64,000 bases of DNA, from contig NZ_CAMYMK010000007.1 of assembly GCF_947259545.1 (NCBI RefSeq), forward strand, positions 558,001-622,000. The letters are read 5' to 3'. Made by a program: the position numbers and the translations under genes. A model generated the notes under the pieces. It was given only the letters and a program-made list of their open reading frames with translations. It searched no databases and was not told the DNA's origin. This DNA is from an uncultured Marinobacter sp. GTDB lineage: Bacteria; Pseudomonadota; Gammaproteobacteria; Pseudomonadales; Oleiphilaceae. Positions 48,805 through 57,363 of the stretch are shown here, piece after piece (the first letter of the stretch is position 1; the number at the start of each line of letters is the position of its first letter).

Positions 48805-49392
48805 TCAATCTGCGTCACATATCGAGTCATCGATAACCGGAGGCCCCGCATCCAGTGCGGCTCGGGGAGCTGTACGAAGATGGACCCTGTACGGCACAGA
48901 CGATGGACGGAGGTAATCGGTTCCATCCAGATCGTCTCCCTCACCACGATGAGTCGCAACGGGCCGGCAGGACACCCTCAGCTCCAGTGAGGTGCCGATA
49001 TCCACCACCCTGGCTTGCTCATTACCGGGATCGATCACCATACAGGCCGTTTGCTCGCTGGCAGGTTCGCCACTGTCGGCGACAATATCCTGGTCCGACA
49101 GGCCACAGGCACGAATCCCACCGGCGCACTCCCCCGCACCGGCATGGGAGTCGTCCGCAAGGCGCCAGATGCGGCTACTGCATTGGGTAGTCAGGATTAT
49201 CGGCGTGGACTTGTCCGCCACCACCCACCAGTCCGGATAGTCTGCTGTTTGCCAGCTGAGAAGGACCTGGCGCACCTCACCTCCGGAGTTTTCTGCCGGA
49301 AACAGGCCGTAGTGGGTATAGTATGAAGCACATCCGGTCAAACCGAATGGCAGGCAAAGAAAGCACAGTAAGAGAAAACGAAAGTTAGTCAT
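48805..49392 (-). CDS. Lipoprotein of unknown function
   Basis: A 195-residue lipoprotein with signal MTNFRFLLLCFLCLPFG and lipobox LTGC (Cys near 21). The mature part contains six or more cysteines, which may form disulphides, and no recognised domain. It sits between the PilZ gene (71-base gap) and the degenerate HD-GYP gene (175-base gap), all on the minus strand. Confidence 0.7.
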   Translation of the reverse strand: MTNFRFLLLCFLCLPFGLTGCASYYTHYGLFPAENSGGEVRQVLLSWQTADYPDWWVVADKSTPIILTTQCSSRIWRLADDSHAGAGECAGGIRACGLSDQDIVADSGEPASEQTACMVIDPGNEQARVVDIGTSLELRVSCRPVATHRGEGDDLDGTDYLRPSSVPYRVHLRTAPRAALDAGPPVIDDSICDAD

Positions 49393-49463
49393 TCTGGCGG
49401 ATTCGCTGCTGGAAATGGGTAATCAGGACCCGCCATTATCCATACAGAAGGGACAGAAACCGT

Positions 49464-49736
49464 TTATTGATCCGCAAATTGCAAACCGAAACCATCATTG
49501 CTCCGGCGCACCACTGTCATCTCCAGCACCGGCGCCGGGACCGGCAACCCCTGGACCTGTACCTCCACCCTGTCACCTATCTCCGGATCAAAAAACTCCT
49601 CGCCAACAACAATAAAGATACCGCCATCGGATATATCCCGGGTCGAGAACAGGAACTCCCCGAAAACACCATGGCGCACCATCACCTGCGCACTCATCGC
49701 CGTACGACCGTGCTCTCTCCGGTCATTCTCTCCCAT
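49464..49736 (-). CDS. Single-domain PilZ protein
   Basis: A 90-residue PilZ domain with both c-di-GMP motifs: RREHGR near residues 6-11 and DISDGG near 33. It should bind c-di-GMP and act as a small receptor. The frame is open to 49958, but the first 74 codons overlap the fbpA-like promoter and are Cys-rich and unlike PilZ proteins, so the ATG at 49736 is preferred even though its ribosome site is weak. Confidence 0.78.
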   Translation of the reverse strand: MGENDRREHGRTAMSAQVMVRHGVFGEFLFSTRDISDGGIFIVVGEEFFDPEIGDRVEVQVQGLPVPAPVLEMTVVRRSNDGFGLQFADQ

Positions 49737-49820
49737 AGACTGCAAATCCACCGAATTTACTTGGTTTTTAGGGTCTTCCGAAGCATAGCACCATTCATCC
49801 AGAAAATTGCAATACTCAAC

Positions 49821-49857
49821 TTGACATAACCGTGAACACAAATGAGAATGGTTGACG
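49821..49857 (+). promoter_or_regulatory. Promoter of the iron-binding protein gene with Fur-like box
   Basis: A perfect -35 TTGACA (49821-49826) is followed after 17 bases by GAGAAT (49844-49849). TGAGAATGGTTGACG (49843-49857) overlaps the -10 and matches the 7-1-7 Fur pattern TGATAATnATTATCA in 9 of 14 positions. Iron repression is inferred from this and from the gene's function. Confidence 0.5.
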
Positions 49858-49921
49858 TTTCTAGTTCCGCAATCACCAAAAGATAGTGGAAACCCCTCCG
49901 CTTGAGAAAGGATGTCATAGT

Positions 49922-50938
49922 ATGCGAATGAAACTGGCTGCTGCCGCCACCGTGGCACTTTCCGTCATGCCTCTGAGCGCTTCCGCTGACGGCGAAGTTA
50001 ATATCTATTCCTACCGTCAGGCTTACCTGCTCGAACCCCTGCTCAACGCATTTGAAGAGGAAACCGGTATCAAGGCCAATGTGGTCTTCGCCAAAAAGGG
50101 CCTCGCCGAACGCCTGGAGCGTGAGGGTCGCAACAGCCCGGCAGATATCGTGATGACCGTCGATATCTCCCGGATCCACGAACTGGTCGAGCGTGACCTG
50201 GTCGCCAGCGTGGATAATGACACCCTGGAAAACAACATTCCGGAGAACCTGCGTCACCCGGATGGCAAGTGGTTTGCGCTGACTACCCGCGGGCGTCTGA
50301 TCTTTGCTTCAAAGGACCGCGTTGAAGAGGGTGAAATCACCACCTACGAGCAGTTGGCCGACGACAAGTGGGACAACCGCATCTGTACCCGCAGCGGCAA
50401 GCACCCTTACAACATCGCCCTGATCTCCTCCATGATCGCCCACCACGGCGAGGAAGAAACCGAGAAGTGGCTGGAAGGCGTAAAAGACAACCTGGCCCGC
50501 AAGCCCCAGGGTGGCGATCGTGACCAGATCAAAGCCATCGCCGAAGGCGTATGCGACCTGGCCATCGGCAACAGCTACTACTACGGCAACATGCTGAACG
50601 ATGAAAACCAGCGTCCGGCCGCTGAAGCTGTACGCCTGGTATTTCCGAATGCAGACGGTCGTGGCACCCACGTCAACATCAGCGGCATCCAGTTGACCAA
50701 GAGCGCGCCCAACCGCGACAACGCTATCAAGCTGATGGAGTTCCTCTCTACCGAGGAAGCCCAGCGCATTTACGCTGAAGCGAACACCGAATACCCGGCA
50801 AACCCGAACGTCAGCCCGTCTGGCCAGGTGGCCGAATGGGGTGACATCACCCCTGACCAGCTGTCACTGCAGGAAATTGCCGAAAACCGCAATGCAGCCG
50901 TCAAACTGGTTGACCGGGTCGATTACGACAACCTGTAA
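49922..50938 (+). CDS. Iron(III) ABC transporter substrate-binding protein
   Basis: A 338-residue periplasmic protein with signal peptide MRMKLAAAATVALSVMPLSASA. The mature start GEVNIYSYRQAYLLEPLL and the adjacent tyrosines in GNSYYYGNML near 216-221 are the iron-coordinating signature of the FbpA/AfuA family. It captures ferric ion for the permease encoded downstream. The ATG at 49922 gives a normal signal peptide. A strong hairpin separates it from the permease gene, a common way to make more binding protein than permease. Confidence 0.94.
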   Translation: MRMKLAAAATVALSVMPLSASADGEVNIYSYRQAYLLEPLLNAFEEETGIKANVVFAKKGLAERLEREGRNSPADIVMTVDISRIHELVERDLVASVDNDTLENNIPENLRHPDGKWFALTTRGRLIFASKDRVEEGEITTYEQLADDKWDNRICTRSGKHPYNIALISSMIAHHGEEETEKWLEGVKDNLARKPQGGDRDQIKAIAEGVCDLAIGNSYYYGNMLNDENQRPAAEAVRLVFPNADGRGTHVNISGIQLTKSAPNRDNAIKLMEFLSTEEAQRIYAEANTEYPANPNVSPSGQVAEWGDITPDQLSLQEIAENRNAAVKLVDRVDYDNL

Positions 50939-50952
50939 ACCGGTCTCTCGCG

Positions 50953-50983
50953 AAAAAGGGTGGGCCTGGCCCACCCTTTTTTG
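50953..50983 (+). terminator. Intercistronic terminator after the iron-binding protein gene
   Basis: AAAAAGGGTGGGCC and GGCCCACCCTTTTTT form a 13-pair stem with a 2-base loop and a T-run. It lies between the binding protein and the permease genes, so it should reduce or block read-through. Confidence 0.88.
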
Positions 50984-51087
50984 TCTGCAAAGGCCATAAA
51001 ACCCGCTCTCAGGCCACCCCAGTCATTGCAGCGACCGCCGCAGGTGACTAGAATCGTGGCTCTTTTCAGGAGAGCAAAAGGAACGAC

Positions 51088-52776
51088 ATGACCGAGGCAG
51101 CCTCCAGCGGTGAAACCGGGCTAGGTCAGCCCCTGCTGGCGAAACGCACCTCAAAGCGGTGGCTTATATCAGCTGCCCTTACCACTGCGATCGTTGCACT
51201 CCCGGTTGTATCGGTTCTTTTCCTGGCCCTGTTCCCGGATGAAAACATCTGGCCCCACCTGCTGGATACCACACTCCCCCGTTACCTGATCACAACGTTC
51301 AAGCTGATGCTTGGCGTGGCCGCTATTACCCTGGTGATCGGGCTGGCAACGGCCTGGGCGGTGACGATGTGCGAGTTCCCGGGGCGTCGTTTCTTTGAAT
51401 GGGCCATGCTGCTGCCCTTCGCCGTCCCTGCCTACGTTATCGCCTATGTGTATACCAGCCTGCTGGACTACGCCGGGCCGGTCCAGAAAGCATTACGGGA
51501 AATCTTCGGCTGGGAAAGCGCCAGGGATTACTGGTTTCCGGAGATCCGCTCCCTGGAAGGCGCCACCCTGATGATCGGACTGGTCCTCTACCCCTACGTT
51601 TACCTGTTGGCCCGCGCCGCCTTTCTGGAGCAATCCCCTTCGTTGTTTGCCGTCAGCCGCAGCCTGGGGCATTCCGCCATCAGTACGTTTTTCCGGGTGG
51701 TTCTGCCCATCGCCCGGCCCGCCATTGCCGTGGGGCTGTCCCTGGTGCTGATGGAGACCCTCAACGATTTCGGCACCGTTGATTTCTTCGCCGTCCAGAC
51801 CCTGACGGCCGGCCTGTTCGATACCTGGATGAACCTGGGCAACCTTGGCGGCGCGGCACAGATAGCCACCACCATGCTGGTCTTCGTGGTGATCCTGGTC
51901 ACACTGGAGCGGTACTCCCGTCGCCGGCAACAACAGTTTGCCGCCCGGGACAACCGGGACCCGATTCGCCGTTTCACCTTGACCCGGCCCCGGCAACTGA
52001 TCTGCATTGCCGTCTGTATCCTGCCGGTCACCCTCGGCTTTGTGGTCCCGGCGATAACGCTGGGCCAGTATGCCTGGGAATACTTTGACGAGAGCTGGAA
52101 CTCCGAGTTTATCCGCAACACCCTGAACAGCCTGTTCCTGTCCGGTACCGCAGCCCTGACCACCCTGTTGATTGGCGTGACCCTCGCTTACAGCCGGCGC
52201 CTGCACGATACCCGGGGCATGCAGATCATGATGCGTCTCTCCAGCCTGGGCTACGCCATGCCCGGCGCGGTACTGGCCGTGGGTGTCATCATCCCCCTGG
52301 CGGGTTTCGACAACTGGTTGGACGGATTAATGCGCGACACCTTCAACATCAGCACTGGCCTGCTGCTGAGCGGCTCAGCCTTTGCCCTGGTGTTTGCCTA
52401 CACGGTTCGTTTCCTGGCGGTATCAGCGGGTAGCGTGGAAAGCGCACTGCAGAAGATTACCCCCAGTATGGACATGGCATCCCGCTCCATGGGGCACTCA
52501 CCCGGCAGCACCCTGTTACGGGTGCACCTGCCCATGCTTCGGGGAACCCTGATTACTGCGGCGCTGGTGGTGTTCGTGGACTGCATGAAGGAACTGCCGG
52601 CAACGCTGATCCTGAGGCCGTTCAATTTCGAGACCCTGGCCACCTACGTGTACCAGTTCGCCTCGGATGAAAAGCTTGCACACAGTGCGCTACCGGCTTT
52701 GATTATTGTACTGGCGGGCATTATCCCCATCATTTTGATGAGTCGATCCATATCCAACACCCGAAGCATCGCCTAA
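51088..52776 (+). CDS. Iron(III) ABC transporter permease, fused two-domain type
   Basis: A 562-residue membrane protein with about twelve helices and two internal permease units, each with an EAA-like loop (SRSLGHSAISTFFRVVLPIARPA near 190-215 and SRSMGHSPGSTLLRVHLPMLR near 468). This is the FbpB/SfuB layout. AGGAG precedes the ATG. No cognate ATPase follows: the next gene is convergent. The ATPase must come from elsewhere. Confidence 0.94.
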   Translation: MTEAASSGETGLGQPLLAKRTSKRWLISAALTTAIVALPVVSVLFLALFPDENIWPHLLDTTLPRYLITTFKLMLGVAAITLVIGLATAWAVTMCEFPGRRFFEWAMLLPFAVPAYVIAYVYTSLLDYAGPVQKALREIFGWESARDYWFPEIRSLEGATLMIGLVLYPYVYLLARAAFLEQSPSLFAVSRSLGHSAISTFFRVVLPIARPAIAVGLSLVLMETLNDFGTVDFFAVQTLTAGLFDTWMNLGNLGGAAQIATTMLVFVVILVTLERYSRRRQQQFAARDNRDPIRRFTLTRPRQLICIAVCILPVTLGFVVPAITLGQYAWEYFDESWNSEFIRNTLNSLFLSGTAALTTLLIGVTLAYSRRLHDTRGMQIMMRLSSLGYAMPGAVLAVGVIIPLAGFDNWLDGLMRDTFNISTGLLLSGSAFALVFAYTVRFLAVSAGSVESALQKITPSMDMASRSMGHSPGSTLLRVHLPMLRGTLITAALVVFVDCMKELPATLILRPFNFETLATYVYQFASDEKLAHSALPALIIVLAGIIPIILMSRSISNTRSIA

Positions 52777-52793
52777 CACTAGGACAGAGCCGA

Positions 52794-53279
52794 TCAGATG
52801 ATGGGGCGTGAACTGGCGTCCTGTACCACAAAGCGCCCCTGGAAGGTGGCTACCGGGGCGCCCTTCGGATCGGTCGTCGGTTCCCCGCAATAGACATCCG
52901 CATGCAGGGCTATACGAGCCTTGCCATGGCGCGCCAGACTCTTTCTGAAGCGATCAGGGATCTCTCCGCCGGGAAGGCGGCACAGGGCGTAGAAGTCCCC
53001 CTCCACTGGCATCAGATAATCCATGTTTCCGCTCTGAACCATCACATTGCCTCTCAGCCCCATATCCGCAATAGCCAGCTCGACCAGCCCCCAGGCTGCG
53101 GTAACCGCTACCGAATAGACGCTACCCCCGAAACCGGTGCCCTGGTGATTATGGTTGGGCTCCAGCGGTGCACTCACTAACAGCGCATGGCCGTCATAGG
53201 AAAGCACCTCAAGGCCCAGGGCCCGGGTCAGGGGAATGGATTCATGAATGTGTTTCAGGAAACGGGCTAACTGAGTCAT
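52794..53279 (-). CDS. YiiD_C-type putative thioesterase
   Basis: A 161-residue hot-dog-fold protein. It has the YiiD_C pattern IPLTRALGLEV, ...APLEPNHNHQGTGFGGSVYSVAVTAAWGLV (near 40-70). In E. coli the same domain is fused to an acetyltransferase (FabY-like YiiD); here it stands alone. A thioesterase or dehydratase-like role on acyl thioesters is inferred. Convergent with the iron permease gene. Confidence 0.85.
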   Translation of the reverse strand: MTQLARFLKHIHESIPLTRALGLEVLSYDGHALLVSAPLEPNHNHQGTGFGGSVYSVAVTAAWGLVELAIADMGLRGNVMVQSGNMDYLMPVEGDFYALCRLPGGEIPDRFRKSLARHGKARIALHADVYCGEPTTDPKGAPVATFQGRFVVQDASSRPII

Positions 53280-53363
53280 ACTCCCTCCTCGATTGCACTC
53301 AGTTTATTCCCTTGCCCCCGATCGCCCTATGCGACTTATGTAGCCTTTTTGTGACCAATAATT

Positions 53364-53392
53364 AAAAAGGCCCGGAAAAATCCGGGCCTTTT
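53364..53392. terminator. Bidirectional terminator downstream of the acyl-CoA synthetase gene
   Basis: AAAAAGGCCCGGA / TCCGGGCCTTTT, a 12-pair stem with a short A loop. It lies between the start of the thioesterase gene and the end of the acyl-CoA synthetase gene on the minus strand, so it mainly ends the latter. Confidence 0.85.
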
Positions 53393-53436
53393 CTCGGTCA
53401 CCAGGTGCGGGTTAATCCGCACCCCAATGGCAGGTG

Positions 53437-55104
53437 TTACTGCCAGATCACGGGCTGACGCTTGGCGTACCAGCTGTCCACCTTCTCCTGGTAGGCATCC
53501 TCCACCACATTGCGCTTCAGCTTCAGCGTTGGCGTCAGGAAGCTGTTCTCGATGGACCATTCATCGCTGACAACCGTAATGAACGCCAGCTGCTCGTGCG
53601 GATCCACCGTCTTGTTCACTTCCTTGATAAGGTCCTTGAAGCTGGCTTCCAGATCCTTACGGAAAGCCTCATCTGCCAGTTTCGGACGGGTTTCCTCGCC
53701 CAGCATCACCAGCGCATGGGGCTGGGTCTGGTTGGCGCCGGACACACACACCATCTCGATGGCGTCATGGGACATCAGGCGGTTTTCGATAGGCGCCGGG
53801 GCAATGTACTTGCCCTTACTGGTCTTGAAGATTTCCTTGATGCGGCCGGTGATCTTGAGGCGGCCCATGTTGTCAATCTCACCCTTGTCACCGGTTTTCA
53901 GGAAACCGTCTTCGGTGAAGGTTTCGCGGGTTTTCTCTTCGTCCTTGTAGTAACCCATCATGGTGGCCGGGCTCTTGACCAGGATCTCGCCCATGTCACT
54001 GATCTTCACTTCCACGCCGGGCGCAGCTTCGCCCACATAACCGGTGCGGGAACGGCCAGGCTTACTCATGTGGGAATAGGCAAAGTTCTCGGACATGCCA
54101 TAACCTTCCAGCAGTTCCAGGCCCAGGTTGCGATACCAGTCCAGTACATCGTGGGACAGCGGCGCTGAACCACTGCCGGCCAGCTTCACCTTGTCCAGAC
54201 CAAGACCTTTAAGAACTTTCTTTTTAATCAGGCCACTTACGACAGGAATCTTAAGCAGTCTATCAAGCTTCTTCTTGGGCATCTTCTGCAAGACACCGTG
54301 CTGGAATTTCACCCACAGGCGCGGCACGGACAGGAACAGTGTTGGCTGCGCACGCTGCAGATCCTGAACAAAGGTGTCGAGGGATTCTGCAAAGAACAGC
54401 TGGAACCCGGAGTACAGAGACCCCAGCTCCACAAAAGTACGCTCAAACACGTGAGCCAGCGGCAGATAGGACAGCATACGCTCATCCGGCCCCACACCCA
54501 GCACCTCGGCACCACCGGTGGCGGCGAAGGCCATGTTCTCAAAGCTCAGCATCACGCCTTTCGGGCGACCGGTGCTGCCGGACGTATAAACGATGGTTGC
54601 CAGCTCATCCGCATCCCGGGTGGTGTTCTCTTCCATGGGCGGAAACTTGGCCACCAGATCATTCCAGGTCTCGAAGTCGTTGGGCGGGCTCACCGGATAG
54701 GACACACACCGAACGCTCTCGGGCACACCGGGCTTCATCGTATCCCAGTCATCCAGCTTGCCAACGAACAACACCTCACACTCGCTGTGGTTGAGGATGT
54801 AGTTGACGGTGTCCGCATTCAGGGTTGGATACAGCGGTACGGAAATGTGGCCAGCCATCCAGATCGCCCAGTCGGACATGATCCAGTGCGCACAGTTCTT
54901 GGAAATAATCCCCACCCTGCTCTTTTCCGGCAGGTCCAGAGACTTCAGGTACGACGCCATGCGGCGGGCTTCGTCAACGGCGCGCTTCCAGGTGAACTCA
55001 TCCACCTCACCGTTACCCATTGGCTGCGTCATATAAAGGGAATTGGCCTTGGCCTTTTCCCAGTAATAGACCATATCCAGAGGAAGTTTGTTTGTTGTGT
55101 CCAT
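53437..55104 (-). CDS. AMP-forming acyl-CoA synthetase (long-chain type)
   Basis: A 555-residue adenylate-forming ligase. The ATP motif YTSGSTGRPKGVM near 172-184, GYGMSENFAYS near 315, and FLKTGDKGEIDNMGRLKITGR near 398 are intact. The ending (DEWSIENSFLTPTLKLKRNVVEDAY) is like the long-chain FACL group of the ACSL/ACSBG type. It activates fatty acids to CoA esters; chain length is not determinable. Single gene. Confidence 0.92.
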   Translation of the reverse strand: MDTTNKLPLDMVYYWEKAKANSLYMTQPMGNGEVDEFTWKRAVDEARRMASYLKSLDLPEKSRVGIISKNCAHWIMSDWAIWMAGHISVPLYPTLNADTVNYILNHSECEVLFVGKLDDWDTMKPGVPESVRCVSYPVSPPNDFETWNDLVAKFPPMEENTTRDADELATIVYTSGSTGRPKGVMLSFENMAFAATGGAEVLGVGPDERMLSYLPLAHVFERTFVELGSLYSGFQLFFAESLDTFVQDLQRAQPTLFLSVPRLWVKFQHGVLQKMPKKKLDRLLKIPVVSGLIKKKVLKGLGLDKVKLAGSGSAPLSHDVLDWYRNLGLELLEGYGMSENFAYSHMSKPGRSRTGYVGEAAPGVEVKISDMGEILVKSPATMMGYYKDEEKTRETFTEDGFLKTGDKGEIDNMGRLKITGRIKEIFKTSKGKYIAPAPIENRLMSHDAIEMVCVSGANQTQPHALVMLGEETRPKLADEAFRKDLEASFKDLIKEVNKTVDPHEQLAFITVVSDEWSIENSFLTPTLKLKRNVVEDAYQEKVDSWYAKRQPVIWQ

Positions 55105-55409
55105 CGACCGTTCCTTGCTTGCAAGTTATTTGAGTTATTGGGATGACCTGTGTCCTGTGAGAGCCGGCCTCTTTGCGGGCTTTTTAGACTTTCGTAGCGT
55201 ATTGCAACACACCACCTTTCGTCAAAACGTGATAGCGGTAAAACAATTGCACTTCTCATATTTTTACAGATTTTCAGCAACGCTTTGATACGAATCAGGT
55301 AACTTCCCCTACCCCGCTCTCTGTTTCCCTATGGTAAACTTGCGCCCCTTTAAAACCTTGAAATCAAAACCTTGAAATCACCGCTCAATACACTCGGGAG
55401 AAAGGGCTT
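55105..55409. other. Intergenic region between the acyl-CoA synthetase and the ABC importer
   Basis: The 305-base gap between divergent genes has an AT-rich centre. On the plus strand an extended -10 (TGG then TAAACT, 55332-55340) lies about 70 bases before the importer's first gene. A 14-base tandem duplication follows it. No open frame or RNA gene is apparent. Confidence 0.5.
55352..55379 (+). repeat. Tandem 14-base repeat in the importer leader
   Basis: AAAACCTTGAAATC occurs twice head to tail (55352-55365 and 55366-55379), about 12 bases after the predicted transcription start of the ABC importer genes and 30 bases before the first start codon. Confidence 0.8.
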
Positions 55410-56384
55410 ATGGCCAAGAAGACTCTGCGAACCCTGATTGGTGCAACCCTGCTGGCCGCAGCGGGACTGGCACAAGGCGAAGAACCACGGGTAGTTGCCG
55501 TTACCCAGATTGTGGAACATCCGGCTCTGGATGCGGTTTACCAGGGGGTCAGGGATGAACTGGCCGAAGAGGGATTCACCGAAGGCGATAACCTCAAGCT
55601 CATGCACGAGAGCGCCCAGGGCAATGCCGCCATTGCCTCCCAGATTGCCCGCAAATTCGTTGGCGAAGGCCCGGACGTCATCGTCGCCATCGCGACGCCG
55701 TCTGCCCAGACCATGGCGGCCGCGGCCCGCAACATCCCGGTTATCTTTTCCGCGGTAACCGATCCGGTCGGTGCCAAGCTAGTGAAAAGTCTGGAAGCGC
55801 CCGGCGCTAATATCACCGGCGTTACCGATATGCTGCCGATCGAGCGCCACATTGATCTGCTGGAGCGCCTGGTACCGAACGCCAAGGCCATCGGTACCGT
55901 TTATAACCCCGGCGAAGCCAACGCTGTGGCCCTGGTGGAACTGCTGGAAGAGCGCCTGCAGGCCCGTGGCATGACCCTGGTCAAGGCCGCCGCCACCAAG
56001 ACCTCCGAAGTGCTGGGTGCCGCCCGCTCGCTGGTGGGCAAGGCAGACGCCATCTACCTGACCACCGACAACACCGTGATCAGCGCCGCAGAAGCGGTGG
56101 TTTCCGTGGGTGAGCGTGCCAAGATTCCGGTATTCGCCGCGGATACCGCCACCGTCAGCCGTGGCGCGGTTGCCGCCCTCGGATTTGATTACTACGATCA
56201 CGGCCGCCAGACCGGCAACATGGTGGCGCGTGTGCTGAACGGCGCCAACCCCGGCGACATGGCGGTGGAATCCGTGGATACGCTGAACCTGTTTGTGAAT
56301 CCCGCAGCAGCCGAGCGCATGGGCATTACCCTGTCCGACGATGTGCTCAACGATGCCCAGGAAATCGTCAAAAGCGATAAGTAA
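55410..56384 (+). CDS. ABC transporter substrate-binding protein (PF04392 type)
   Basis: A 324-residue periplasmic protein with signal peptide MAKKTLRTLIGATLLAAAGLAQG. It has the pattern VAVTQIVEHPALDAVYQGVRDEL, FVGEGPDVIVAIATPSAQ and ..PIVFSAVTDPVGAKLV (here IPVIFSAVTDPVGAKLV), typical of the TrpX/PF04392 family related to purine/tryptophan-like uptake systems. A terminator hairpin separates it from the permease gene. The ligand is unknown; aromatic amino acids are known for streptococcal members. Confidence 0.92.
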   Translation: MAKKTLRTLIGATLLAAAGLAQGEEPRVVAVTQIVEHPALDAVYQGVRDELAEEGFTEGDNLKLMHESAQGNAAIASQIARKFVGEGPDVIVAIATPSAQTMAAAARNIPVIFSAVTDPVGAKLVKSLEAPGANITGVTDMLPIERHIDLLERLVPNAKAIGTVYNPGEANAVALVELLEERLQARGMTLVKAAATKTSEVLGAARSLVGKADAIYLTTDNTVISAAEAVVSVGERAKIPVFAADTATVSRGAVAALGFDYYDHGRQTGNMVARVLNGANPGDMAVESVDTLNLFVNPAAAERMGITLSDDVLNDAQEIVKSDK

Positions 56385-56397
56385 CACCTGACCCAAT

Positions 56398-56435
56398 ACG
56401 GGCGGGCCTCACAAGGGCCCGCCCGTATTCTTTTA
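56398..56435 (+). terminator. Intercistronic terminator of the ABC importer operon
   Basis: ACGGGCGGGCC and GGGCCCGCCCGT with a TCACAA loop, followed by ATTCTTTT. It lies 14 bases after the binding-protein stop codon and should reduce permease/ATPase expression. Confidence 0.8.
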
Positions 56436-56450
56436 CAGCGAATATTACCC

Positions 56451-57353
56451 ATGCTCAGTGACATTGCTCTATACGGCGCCATTGAAACCGGTCTGATTTA
56501 CGGTCTGGTCGCCTTCGGTATCTACATCTCTTTCCGGGTCCTGGACTTTCCGGACCTGACCGTGGACGGCAGCTTCCCCCTCGGGGCCGCCGTCGCCGCC
56601 ATGCTGATCCTCGCCGGCTGGAATCCCTGGATTGCCACCGGTGCCGCAATACTGGCCGGCATGGCCGCCGGTGCGGTCACCGCCCTGCTGAACGTCAAGC
56701 TGAATATTCTTAACCTGCTGGCGTCCATCCTCACCATGATCGCGCTCTATTCCGTGAACCTTCGCATCATGGGCCGCCCCAACGTGGCGCTGTTGACCGA
56801 GGAAACCGTGCTCACCCCCTGGTACGACCTGGGCCTGGCCTACCACCAGGTGCCAGTGGTGCTGTTCGTGATTGTGGTGCTGGTCTCCCTGATTTTGCTG
56901 TGGCGTTTCATGAAATCCGAAACCGGCCTGGCAATGCGCGCCACCGGCGCCAATGCCCGCATGGCCCGGGCCCAGGGTATTGCCACCGGCGGCATGATCG
57001 TCCTTGGTGTCGCCCTTTCCAACGGCCTGGTGGGCCTGGCCGGCGCCCTGTTTGCCCAGAGCCAGGGCGCGGCGGACGTCACCATGGGTGTGGGTGTGAT
57101 TGTTATCGGCCTGGCGTCCCTGATTGGTGGCGAAGCGGTAATTACGCCGTCCACCGTGGTTCGGGCACTGATCGCGTGCGTGGCAGGCGCCATCATCTAC
57201 CGGCTGGCCATTGCCTTCGCACTGAACGCCGAGTTCCTCGGGTTGCAGTCCCAGGACCTGAACCTGATCACGGCGGTACTGGTTACCCTGGCGATCGTCC
57301 TCCCTGGCGTTCGCACCTCGGTCGCCGCCAAGCTCACCCGCAAAAAAGCCTGA
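56451..57353 (+). CDS. ABC transporter permease of the branched-chain/PF04392 importer
   Basis: A 300-residue protein with eight or nine membrane helices, starting IALYGAIETGLIYGLVAFGIYISFRVLDFPDLTVDGSFPLGAA. This start is typical of TrpY-like permeases of the BPD_transp_2 family. It pairs with the binding protein upstream and the ATPase 10 bases downstream. Confidence 0.93.
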   Translation: MLSDIALYGAIETGLIYGLVAFGIYISFRVLDFPDLTVDGSFPLGAAVAAMLILAGWNPWIATGAAILAGMAAGAVTALLNVKLNILNLLASILTMIALYSVNLRIMGRPNVALLTEETVLTPWYDLGLAYHQVPVVLFVIVVLVSLILLWRFMKSETGLAMRATGANARMARAQGIATGGMIVLGVALSNGLVGLAGALFAQSQGAADVTMGVGVIVIGLASLIGGEAVITPSTVVRALIACVAGAIIYRLAIAFALNAEFLGLQSQDLNLITAVLVTLAIVLPGVRTSVAAKLTRKKA

Positions 57354-57363
57354 GAGGTACAGC

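Noticed and set aside
49737..49958. N-terminal extension of the PilZ gene to 49958.
   Set aside because: The extra 74 residues overlap the iron-importer promoter, are rich in Cys and aromatic residues and precede the normal PilZ start; no ribosome site supports them.
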